Assembly: GCA_948146395.1 (NCBI GenBank)
Contig: OX411543.1
Coordinates: 30,457,558-30,521,557, forward strand
DNA from: Fragum whitleyi
Lineage: Eukaryota > Mollusca > Bivalvia > Cardiida > Cardiidae
Length of the DNA: 64,000 nucleotides
Direction: 5' to 3'
This document shows, piece by piece, positions 55,788 to 64,000 of the stretch. Below the pieces are notes generated by a model. That model was given only the letters and a program-made list of their open reading frames with translations, did not search any database and was not told where the DNA came from. The translations under genes and the position numbers were made by a program. Every line of letters begins with the position of its first letter. Position 1 is the stretch's first letter.

Positions 55788-58700
55788 GTTTGTCACCGTT
55801 CATTTTTGTGCTATATTTCAAAGAAGATGTTGTGACTAAAGAAAAACACGTCTGATACGTTCTGTAGGTTTTAATAATTATGATTTCAAAATACACAACG
55901 TCGGAAGTGACGTTACAAAGCGCATTAACGTAACGTTATATAAATCGCGTAGACGCACGTGAATATTAGCGGCGCGCTTAAAGATATTACACTTCTCCAT
56001 TTCTTTAAAAGAAAAAAAAAGAAAGAAAAATTATAAATAAAATAATGATTGAATGAATGAAAATGAAATTCTTTGCTTAAGTTGTTGTCTCCGAAAGTCC
56101 ACTATGTTCTTCATTATACTTAAGAATCATTATAACACAATTTTAAATAGTTCACTTTCACGTTAATATTCTTATACACTTTGACATCTATCTACATTAA
56201 AACTATTGTTTATTCGCATTTAGTAATTATGTTCGCGTTAGTTATTAGTCTCTGTATCTAGCGGGTAGTCGTCTGTTCCGTTCAGGGATCTGTCGTCTTT
56301 GGTTCTGAGCCCTATCGTCAGTATTACTTGTTCCTCGTGTCGTTGTTTGGTTAGATGGTTCTCGATCGGCTATGAACCTATCACGATTTATCATTTTCCC
56401 CAGTAAGTTTTCTCGCCAATTCTCAGCTCGTCTCTTCATCGGGAAATTATTGGTTAGTTTGAAATGTGTGGCGTCTCGATATACTTTCTTCCCATCACTG
56501 GTCTGTCTGGCAGCTACACTCGACCCATCGACCCTGATCACCGTGTATGGCTCATGTTCGTATGCCGTGGACCACTTATTCTTCTTCTGTTGTTGTAATA
56601 ACACTACATCTCCTTCCTTTATTTTATGATATGTTTCTCTTTGTCGACGCTCGCTGGTGGTCCATTTTCGTTTGTACTCCCGGTCGTTTTTTGTGATATC
56701 ACATTCCATTTTAGGTACATTGATTGCTCCAGATTTGTGATCTAATTTTGTACGAATCTCTCTTCTCATCAATGCGTTATATGGACTAACACCAGTTGCT
56801 GGATGCGGAGTCAATCTGTAGCCCATTAACATGTCGTATATAGCCTCTTGGCTTTCTCTGCCTTGACTGTGAGCAATTTGTTCTGTCTTATTCAATGTTT
56901 TCATGAACCTCTCAGCCTCCCCATTGGCCCTTGGGTGGTGTGGTGTTACTCTATGGTGCTCAAATCCCATTTCTTTCGCAAAGTTTTTGAACTGGTCTGA
57001 ATTGAATGGTGGTCCAGAGTCTGATTCTAGTCTCTTCGGGACTCCGTGGGTTGAAAATATTTTCCTCAACTTTCTGGCTGTTGCTCTAAACGATGTCGAA
57101 TAAACTTGTTCAACCTCAGGATATCTAGTCCGTTTATCTATAACAACCAAGTTGTAATGTCCGTCAGGGAATGGTCCACCAAAGTCTATAGATACTGTTT
57201 CCCAGGGTTCATCTGGTATCTCAGAGGGCTTGGTTACTTCCCTCCTGTGCTCTTTGGTTGTAATTTGACAATCTACACACTGATCAACAATTTCTTCTAC
57301 AATCACATTCATACCCGGGAACCAATATTTTGATCTAAGCATTTGCTTTGTTTTTGTTTTCCCGAAATGACCCAGACTATGAGCTGCTTTCACTATGCCT
57401 CGCTGTAATGATTCTGGTACCACTATTTGATTACCTCTGAGTAATAGCCCGTCACTTACAGATAATTCGTCTCTGACCATATAAAATGGCAATACCTCCT
57501 GTCTTCTCTTGTGTTTTTCCCAGTCATTGTTCTGGATTCTGTCTATGATATCTCTAAGTATTTGGTCTTTACTGGTTTTCCTTATCATTTTTGGCAATAT
57601 CACTGCATTTTCTGCTTCGATTACCTGTCGTATGACCTGTTCAGTCTCATCTCTCTCTGTTTCTGGTAAAGGATGTCTTGATAAGTAATCTAATGGATCT
57701 GCTTCGTCCTTTCCTGGTTCGTATAATAACTCATAATCCACATCTTGCATATCCATAACCCATTTCTCTATTCTTGGTGGTAATTTAATATTCGATTTGT
57801 TGAACATCGGTATTAACGGTTTGTGACCAGTAATAATCTTGAACCTTGGTGCTCCAAGTAAGTACATCCTGAACCTGTTTTTCGCCCATTTCACTGCCAA
57901 AGCATCCTTTTCTGTTTGACTATATTTCTTCTCAGTTTCTGTCATGGATCTACTAATAAAATGTACGGGTTGCAATCCTTTCGCTGTCCTCTGAAATAAT
58001 CCCGCTGATAGACCCTCGTGGAAACTTGCCTCTACCCGCACAATAATTGGTCTCCTAGGATCAAAGAATGCTATTGTATTTTCATCAGTTATGCTGTCCT
58101 TCAACTTTTGGAACGACTCTTGTTGTTCTTGCCCCCATACGAATGGAACATCTTTCTTTGTTAACATACGTAATGGTGCTGTTAAAATTGAATACCGCGG
58201 TATGAATTTTGATAAGTAGCCAATCATACCAAGGAAACTTCTCACTGCTTCTTTTGATTCCGGTGGTTTACATTGTTTCACAGCTTTCACCTTCTCCTGT
58301 GTTGGCTTAAGTCCATCTTTTGTGAATTTATAACCATAAAACTCAAGTTCAGTCACCCCAAACTGGCATTTGTCTTTGTTGAATGTTACTCCAAATTCAC
58401 TAGCTCTTCTCAAAACTGTTTCAAGTGTCTTATCATGCTCTTCAATGGTTCTTCCCCCAATAAGAATGTCGTCTCTTTGATTCAAACACTTTGGAATGTC
58501 ACCGAATATTCTGTACATCGCCTCATCAAATAAGTCTTGTGATGATTTTGCTCCGAAAATTAACCTCTTTGGTCTCATATTTCCCCATGGCGTACTGAAC
58601 GTTGCTATATGTCTTGACTGTGGATCAAGTACTAACTGGTGGTATCCTTGTTTCAAGTCCATCTTTGAAAATATAACACAATCATGAAATTTGTAGGTAA

Positions 58701-61700
58701 AGTCTTCAACCACAGGTGCTTGTAAAATTCTATTTCTCTCCATAGACTTGTTCGGAATCCGTAGATCTACACTTGCACGTATCATATGTGGTTCTAATTT
58801 GTCCTTCTGAATATCAGTAAATTTCGGTTTCGGTTGGACTACTAATGGAGAACACCATGTAATTGGTTCATCACCCTCTACTCTTTCAAAGATATCCTCT
58901 TGTAAACATTGGTCTAGCCATTTCTTTAGTGGGTCCTGTAGGTAATATGGCACTGGTCTAGGTTTTTGTGCCAACGGTACTGCATCTGGTTTCATGGAAA
59001 ACTTCACCGTAAATTCATCACTATTCTTTTTGTTCTCTATCTTTCCTATACCCTGGAACACGCATTGATGTTGTTCTAATAGCTGCGTAATTCTCTCTGC
59101 TTGTTTTGAGCTGTTATTTGACACATTCTTAACATCATCATTCCCAATTCGTAACTCGTTAGGTTCTTTTAATGTCCCGTCTGGCTTGATTTCCAACATC
59201 CCTAATTCAATGAGAGTTGTTTTACCTAGTAATGGTGGTGAATTTATCCTTCCTTTGATGACTATGAATTTTGTCTCACATCCCTGTGTCTGATTACGCA
59301 CGGTGGTAGTAAACTCACCCTTCACTGATAATGTGTTTTGTAATGTACTTAGCTTTGTCTTACTCTGTGATAAGAATGCTTTCTGCTGTGTTCTATGTTT
59401 ATACGCCCTATATTGGTACTCATCCATCACATTCACATCGGCCCCACTATCTGGCTCTACTTTAACTAAAACATCATCTAACATTACAGGGACAGTCTTA
59501 TAATGATCACTTAATTTTCGAATACGGGTTTTCCTCACATTACGAATCTCATGGATAGCATTCAAGAAATATTCTTCGTCAGAGTTTGATTCACTGTCTG
59601 AATTATCACATGATTCTCTATCACTATCTCTTTCTATAGTTCTAATGTCACGGGGATTTCTCTTTTGTTTATGCCCATATTTGCTCTTTCTTAGATTGTC
59701 ACCATTCCTTCTATATCTATCTTTACTAGAGTTTTTGGACCTTTTTGTGCACACTACAGCAAAATGATTGTAACCATGGCAGTCATTGCATTGTTTCCCG
59801 TAAGCAGGACAATCTTCTAGTTTCCCGAAAGAATGAAAATAATGACAGTACTTACATTGTCGGCGATGTTCTCTTTGCTTCTCATAATTACCTACGTCTC
59901 TACCTTGTCTTCCTTTCCCCACTTTAGCCACTTCTCTATGATCATGTCTCTCTGTCATGTCAGAAACCTGCACTACAGTATCTTCAAGCTGATGAACTTC
60001 CTGTAACATCTCCTGTAAACTCCATTTCCTGTTGATAGCCTTCTTGATAAGTGACTGATTCTCGGTTGTCTGTATTATATGTTCCAATATTCGATCATCT
60101 TCATTCGAAAATTCACAGTCGTGTGCTTTCTCTCGTAGCCGTGTAGCATATGCAATGGTAGTTTCATTTTTGTATGGCCTCATCTTCAAGAAGACATACC
60201 TAGCATAATGTTTATTCTTTCTCGGCGCAAAATAGTCATTTAATTTCTCTCTCAGCTTCTCATATCTATCTAACAGCTGCGCATCCGTATTTTCTGGATC
60301 TGGCGAACTTTTCTCCAATCTGGCAATTTCTTTTCCTCCATAAATAATCAAGGCGTCTTTCTTGTCCTCTGGATCAGTTATTTTGAAAAATCTGAATTCT
60401 CTCTCGATGCCTTCCAGCCAATCTTCCCACTGCTTCCCAACTGTAATTTGGTCTCCATCAGGAATAAACTGTATTGATCTCAAATTTCTACTTTCTGTAA
60501 CAACAGTAATACATTCTGCCATTGTGATAATTATTCTTCTACATCAATTCCTATTTTCTTTTATCCTCGTCGCCAATGTTGTGACTAAAGAAAAACACGT
60601 CTGATACGTTCTGTAGGTTTTAATAATTATGATTTCAAAATACACAACGTCGGAAGTGACGTTACAAAGCGCATTAACGTAACGTTATATAAATCGCGTA
60701 GACGCACGTGAATATTAGCGGCGCACTTAAAGATATTACAGAAGACTTATAGGCCATTGACAGGCTAGCTTTACAGGAGATTTTTGTTTGCCAATCAGAA
60801 TACAGCATTTGGGTATTCTTGTATTCTTCTGATTTATCTTGAAGCAAGGTAACAGATTTTATATTTTAAGTTTTAACTTGAAAACTTAAAAAGTCATGAG
60901 AATTATAAAGTGGTAATTTGATTGTTATTGTTGTATGTCTGTTTTACAGCATTTGATTGGAAAAGAGAAAATTCTTCGTTGGGCCATCAGACTGTTACAA
61001 ACTGTCACAATACAACCTCGAATAATATATCCCTCCTGCAGAGCTTCAGATTGACAGTGTGCCTGTTTAATTCCGCAAATTTTCAAAAATGACACGAAGA
61101 TTCTGCCTCCCATACCCCATTCACACACACGCAGATTTCAAACTTAAGAACTCGAATTTCGAGAATATTGGCAATCATAGAGATATCAGTAGGAAAAAAA
61201 TGAATAAATTACATAAGACCTCAGTAATGACAATAGAAATAATGAAGAAAAAATTAATCAGAAGCCAAATCTATCCAAAGCTAAATATTAATGCAATCAC
61301 TTAACCCAAGTTAAGTGTACATGTCCTGAGCTATGACATAATCGCTACCAAGGAACAGCTAACAGAGATCAAAGTTGAGCCGCCAACATATTACCAGTTG
61401 GCTATAACAAGATTGATTGCTCACACAGTCACTAATATTTCATGCATCGGAACAAAGTAATAATTACTGGATTAAAGTTCAATCTTTATTTCTAATAAGA
61501 TTTTTTCTCTTGATCTTATTTTATTGCTTGTTAAGGTGAATTGGAGATTTGAATCTTTGATCATTTGATGATTTTACGTTTTGTCTCCCCCCTTTCACTT
61601 TTTTTTCTCTGCTGTTGCACAAAAGGCAAAGGGGTCTTGGGCCTGAGTGATATTGTTGATGAAATTTTCAGAGGAATTTGGAAATCACCAGTATTGTTAA

Positions 61701-63922
61701 TTTATTGGGTCAAAATTTTACTTAACTCTCAGCACATAATTCCTACCCCAAAAACATTTTAAATGCAGCTTTTTCTGTGCAAAAATGCATTTCCTTTGAT
61801 CTGTTAATAAAAATGGTTTGCATGTATGAATAAAAGCTTTTAAAATAAAAATTGAATAAACTAAACTTTTAATAATTAGACTTTTGACAGATTGACATGT
61901 TTACGTTCGGTATATTTTATAGAAATGTAGGCAAAATATGTGTTCTAGAAAATTTATATTCTCTGTATCAATAGAAAACGAAGAAATAAAGTGTGAACTA
62001 TGGTATCGAAAAAAATGCTTCTCAAATTCCTGGGTAATGGGTCATATGGCCCAAAACAGGCAATAACAATATGAAGCTCTGCTCTAGTTGTTTTGTTGCT
62101 CAACTTAAAGTGTACATTTCTGGACCTCCTTGATTATCTTGATTAGATGATAAAAATGAGTACTCATAACTTATGGTTTGGAAGAGAAATAAGAGAATTA
62201 GATAGCCATAACTTCCTTTTATACCCACACATCAACAGATTGGGTGCATAGAACTGTTGAATACCTCTTTGCAAATTGTCCATTTGTTTGTCTAACCTGC
62301 AGTGTTATGGGAGACCACTCTCACCACTGTCCTGCATAGCTTCTGTGGTTTTAAATACAATGTCTGACACCTGCGTCAGGGAAGATCTTCTTTGGCTCAG
62401 TGGTTAGGGCATTGGACTTGTAAACCAAAAGTTTGAATATTACTTGTCCCCGTGGGTTTGAGGCCAGCTCAGGACGGATATTTTTCAGCTATGCTTTGGT
62501 TGAGGACAGACTCGTTTGTAACATGGGGGCTCGTCCGGGATTGGCCATTGAGCCATTTATGTTGACATTGTGTCGACTTTGTTAGAAACATCATCAATAT
62601 TTGATGACTCTTATGGGGGAGTGTGTTATGGGAGACAACTCTCACCACTGTCCTGCATGGCTTCTGTGGTTTAAATACAATGTCTGACACCAGCTTCAGG
62701 AATGATCTTCTTTGGCTCAGTGGTTAGGGCATTGGACTTGTAAACAAAACTTTGAATATTACTTATCCGCATGGGTTTGAGGCCGGCTCAGGACGGATAT
62801 TTTTCAGCTATGCTTTGGTTGAGGACAGACTTGTTTGTAACACAGATAAACATTCAACTCAGAATGCTAGTGCTCTTCCACTTTGCTATAAAAGCTACCT
62901 TGGACAGCAAGGCAGTACAAACACCCTTTAAACTCAACCCAGCTACATGCACCCCCTCAATAATTAAGATTCTTCCTCGAATCTTCTCATTTTAAGATCA
63001 TCAACTACCTAATCACATAACCACCACCTCATGTGGGGAGCCAAATGTAACCCATCATTAAATATTCGAAAAAAAAATAAATGGATTGATAAATTTTGAG
63101 AAAACATTGTTTTTTATGAAGAAAATGGCAAAACCCAGCATTTTCTTCATTAAAAGCAATGTTTTCTACTCTTAAATGTTAACATTTGGATAATCAATTT
63201 CTAAGATCTATTTAATATTATAATGAGAGTTGTCCTGAAATTTACTTGTGTTGGACAAGTCGAGCATGGGAATTCCACACCCATGGGCTTCATTTTACAC
63301 ATGTGTATGTCTGTGTGTATTGCTTGTGACAAAGAGTTTTCTGTTTGTACCAACTTCAAGGTCATCTTTTTTTAGCTAAATATGTGAGTGTAAAATAAGA
63401 TCTTTTTCATTGGTAACTGTCACAAATTATTTCATTGGTTATGATATCAATTCACTGTATCCGAAGTTATTAGTGAGTCATTGGTGTATGGTAAGCATGA
63501 ATAAATTTAAGCTAAAATTTTCATCAAAATGAAAGGACAAAAAGCACTGAAAGTACCAACTGTAGGTCAATTTTTATTTGAAAAATTAAATTTATTGACA
63601 ATTCTGGTTTGAAAGTCAGAAAGAGGTGGTGTAGACTGACATCAGACTGCACGTATGTGCAGGCTGATGTTTGTCTATAGCTCCTGCCAAAGCTGGAATA
63701 TTCAGGGCTCAGCATGACAAGGGTTAATGATATTTTGAACTCTATAACATAGAAATTCTTTTGCTTTCAGTTATTTTACTGCAAACCAGAACCAGTCACA
63801 AAACTCAAAAGATGCCTGTTTGTTCATTGTAACAGAAGATTGGAACTTTGCTCAGTACCAGCTGGAACATAATTTCTGCCAGCTTGTTTTTAGCACAGAA
63901 CTGCAAAGTCTCATAAATGAAG
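55555..63922 (+). CDS. SPG11: SPG11 orthologue (spatacsin), first two coding exons; continues past window
   Basis: Exon 1 (55555-55787) joined in frame to exon 2 (63771-63922) encodes 128 residues. The exon 1 segment ASLGVHSNRFHVLDINGCLE with VFSLDK parallels human TAAGSLQVLSLT, and exon 2 CLFIVTEDWNFAQYQLEHN, LVFSTELQSLINE parallels human LLALGENYELLIYEFNLKD, ILYSCSREALQKLIDD. Both intron phases (2, then 1) agree with the human splice positions known from variants c.257+5 and c.442+1. Spatacsin is a very large (over 2400 residues) endolysosomal protein that works with spastizin and AP-5 in lysosome reformation, so over 90% of the gene lies beyond the right edge. The start ATG has A at -3 and G at +4. 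Identity is inferred from short, diverged N-terminal matches plus phase agreement. Confidence 0.75.
55823..55827. repeat. Target-site duplication GAAGA (left)
   Basis: Matches 60741-60745 exactly and brackets the LTR element. Confidence 0.95.
55828..55991 (-). repeat. 3' LTR
   Basis: 164 bp; identical to the 5' LTR except GCGCGC here against GCGCAC there near the inner end of the match (55974 region). Confidence 0.95.
55992..56004 (-). promoter_or_regulatory. Polypurine tract
   Basis: On the minus strand AGAAATGGAGAAG directly precedes the 3' LTR; mostly purine, with one T. Expected plus-strand primer. Confidence 0.6.
56245..60522 (-). CDS. Gag-Pol polyprotein of the Gypsy element
   Basis: 1425 residues in one frame from an ATG 54 nt inside the 5' LTR. 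Gag helical region about 25-200; two zinc knuckles about 223-258 (the second is CNDCHGYNHFAVVC); aspartic protease active site DSGA at 358; reverse transcriptase with MDLKQGYHQL and the catalytic pair in NQRDDIL (684-685); RNase H about 825-950; integrase with H..H and C..C zinc finger (HSLGH, CVDC), core SIDFGGPF, SDSGPPFNS, NGEAERFMK giving D, D, E; C-terminal GPY/F-like segment (YEHEPYTVIRVDG). Oddities: the usual first RNase H aspartate is E831 (VEASFHEG) and TDHKPL reads TGHKPL (G899). No stop or frameshift, so it may be expressed. Separate Gag needs another mechanism, as there is no frameshift. Confidence 0.95.
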   Translation of the reverse strand: MAECITVVTESRNLRSIQFIPDGDQITVGKQWEDWLEGIEREFRFFKITDPEDKKDALIIYGGKEIARLEKSSPDPENTDAQLLDRYEKLREKLNDYFAPRKNKHYARYVFLKMRPYKNETTIAYATRLREKAHDCEFSNEDDRILEHIIQTTENQSLIKKAINRKWSLQEMLQEVHQLEDTVVQVSDMTERHDHREVAKVGKGRQGRDVGNYEKQREHRRQCKYCHYFHSFGKLEDCPAYGKQCNDCHGYNHFAVVCTKRSKNSSKDRYRRNGDNLRKSKYGHKQKRNPRDIRTIERDSDRESCDNSDSESNSDEEYFLNAIHEIRNVRKTRIRKLSDHYKTVPVMLDDVLVKVEPDSGADVNVMDEYQYRAYKHRTQQKAFLSQSKTKLSTLQNTLSVKGEFTTTVRNQTQGCETKFIVIKGRINSPPLLGKTTLIELGMLEIKPDGTLKEPNELRIGNDDVKNVSNNSSKQAERITQLLEQHQCVFQGIGKIENKKNSDEFTVKFSMKPDAVPLAQKPRPVPYYLQDPLKKWLDQCLQEDIFERVEGDEPITWCSPLVVQPKPKFTDIQKDKLEPHMIRASVDLRIPNKSMERNRILQAPVVEDFTYKFHDCVIFSKMDLKQGYHQLVLDPQSRHIATFSTPWGNMRPKRLIFGAKSSQDLFDEAMYRIFGDIPKCLNQRDDILIGGRTIEEHDKTLETVLRRASEFGVTFNKDKCQFGVTELEFYGYKFTKDGLKPTQEKVKAVKQCKPPESKEAVRSFLGMIGYLSKFIPRYSILTAPLRMLTKKDVPFVWGQEQQESFQKLKDSITDENTIAFFDPRRPIIVRVEASFHEGLSAGLFQRTAKGLQPVHFISRSMTETEKKYSQTEKDALAVKWAKNRFRMYLLGAPRFKIITGHKPLIPMFNKSNIKLPPRIEKWVMDMQDVDYELLYEPGKDEADPLDYLSRHPLPETERDETEQVIRQVIEAENAVILPKMIRKTSKDQILRDIIDRIQNNDWEKHKRRQEVLPFYMVRDELSVSDGLLLRGNQIVVPESLQRGIVKAAHSLGHFGKTKTKQMLRSKYWFPGMNVIVEEIVDQCVDCQITTKEHRREVTKPSEIPDEPWETVSIDFGGPFPDGHYNLVVIDKRTRYPEVEQVYSTSFRATARKLRKIFSTHGVPKRLESDSGPPFNSDQFKNFAKEMGFEHHRVTPHHPRANGEAERFMKTLNKTEQIAHSQGRESQEAIYDMLMGYRLTPHPATGVSPYNALMRREIRTKLDHKSGAINVPKMECDITKNDREYKRKWTTSERRQRETYHKIKEGDVVLLQQQKKNKWSTAYEHEPYTVIRVDGSSVAARQTSDGKKVYRDATHFKLTNNFPMKRRAENWRENLLGKMINRDRFIADREPSNQTTTRGTSNTDDRAQNQRRQIPERNRRLPARYRD
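60563..60575 (-). promoter_or_regulatory. Primer-binding site, tRNA-Ser
   Basis: TGGCGACGAGGAT, one base inside the 5' LTR, is complementary over 13 nt to the 3' end of animal tRNA-Ser of the kind ending ATCCTCGTCG plus CCA. Confidence 0.85.
60577..60740 (-). repeat. 5' LTR
   Basis: 164 bp, TGTAATATC...CACAACA in element sense. Contains a CACGTG box, a TATA-like site and AACGTCAC (CRE-like). Confidence 0.95.
60685..60693 (-). promoter_or_regulatory. TATA-like box of the 5' LTR
   Basis: TTTATATAA in element sense, about 48 nt into the LTR; likely sets the element's transcription start downstream. Confidence 0.5.
60741..60745. repeat. Target-site duplication GAAGA (right)
   Basis: Matches 55823-55827. 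Confidence 0.95.
60746..62300 (+). other. SPG11 intron 1, no further gene seen
   Basis: AT-rich intron DNA with only short chance frames and no repeat family that I can bound. Confidence 0.5.
62304..62841 (+). repeat. Tandem duplication with tRNA-like head
   Basis: About 220 bp starting 'gttatgggaga.cactctca' (62304 and 62626) is present twice, roughly 320 bp apart. Each copy holds an A-box-like 'tggctcagtggttagggca' and 'gcattggacttgtaaac', then 'ggtttgaggcc.gctcagga'. Probably a tRNA-derived SINE duplicated in tandem; the B box is poor. Confidence 0.65.
62850..63055 (-). mobile_element. tRNA-Pro-type SINE, reverse
   Basis: Contains the complement of the 6545 SINE body ('cacataaccaccacctcatg', 'ggagccaaatgtaaccca', 'attaagattcttcc'). 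The head is degraded. Confidence 0.6.
63490..63727 (-). mobile_element. TTAA MITE, family 2, reverse
   Basis: Ends 'agcatgacaagggttaa' at 63727; the other terminus is decayed. It stops 43 bp before the SPG11 exon 2 acceptor. Confidence 0.75.
63771..63922 (+). CDS. SPG11: SPG11 exon 2
   Basis: 152 bp between TTGCTTTCAG| and GAAG|GTAAGG. It encodes YFTANQNQSQNSKDACLFIV and continues to LQSLINE. Perfect-consensus donor. Confidence 0.8.
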
Positions 63923-64000
63923 GTAAGGTAAAATAATTGATGGAGAAAAGTTGGTCAGTGTTTTATACACAGTTTCAGATACTGTATTTCTCCTATTAAA

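Larger units (their letters stand above)
55828..60740 (-). mobile_element. Full-length Ty3/Gypsy LTR retrotransposon
   Basis: 4913 bp with two 164-bp LTRs (55828-55991 and 60577-60740, TG...CA ends) differing at one base, a 5-bp target duplication GAAGA, a primer-binding site, a short purine-rich tract, and one intact Gag-Pol frame. The element reads on the minus strand, opposite to the SPG11 gene that hosts it. No env-like frame. The high LTR identity implies a recent insertion. The tRNA-Ser primer and single-frame Gag-Pol recall the Mag/C-clade side of Gypsy, but lineage is not proven here. Confidence 0.97.

Overview
This is animal nuclear DNA, almost certainly from a bivalve mollusc. The evidence is intron-rich genes with GT/AG splice sites, AT-rich intergenic DNA and very dense dispersed repeats. 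Several repeats, notably those ending in the GCTCACCTTGAGCACTTCGT hairpin, are of a kind common in bivalve genomes. The species cannot be named from sequence alone. There is no operon, CRISPR array or prokaryotic gene, and most short open frames are repeat DNA.

Two conserved genes lie head to head. On the minus strand, 14 coding exons between 52367 and 14854 form a complete AGGF1 orthologue (coiled coil, OCRE, FHA and G-patch). Every intron phase closes: 3087 nt, 1028 residues. On the plus strand, the first two coding exons (55555-55787 and 63771-63922) match the N-terminus of SPG11/spatacsin. The gene runs off the right edge. About 3.2 kb separates the two start codons.

A full-length, apparently young Ty3/Gypsy LTR retrotransposon (55828-60740) sits in SPG11 intron 1, antisense to the gene and only 40 bp past the exon 1 donor. 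It has 164-bp LTRs differing at one base, a GAAGA target duplication, a primer site fitting serine tRNA, and one intact 1425-residue Gag-Pol frame.

The left 14.8 kb holds no confident gene. It is a mosaic of tandem-repeat-cored elements, SINEs, a broken LINE and MITEs. The same families fill AGGF1 introns, especially the 13.7-kb intron 13 and the 6-kb intron 7. They include two 145-bp-unit arrays and two approximately 170-bp-unit arrays ending in the same hairpin, three MITE families flanked by TTAA, approximately 70-bp foldback elements with near-perfect arms, a TA-flanked Tigger/pogo-like MITE, and a 91-bp near-perfect palindrome between 14-bp direct repeats.

The points most worth a second look are: the shared architecture of the tandem-cored elements (variable array, GGAC-rich stretch, 3' hairpin), some of them nested; decayed tandem copies of the start of AGGF1 exon 4; a duplicated exon 5 splice donor; the 19.8-kb palindrome; and unusual RNase H residues in the otherwise intact Gypsy polyprotein.
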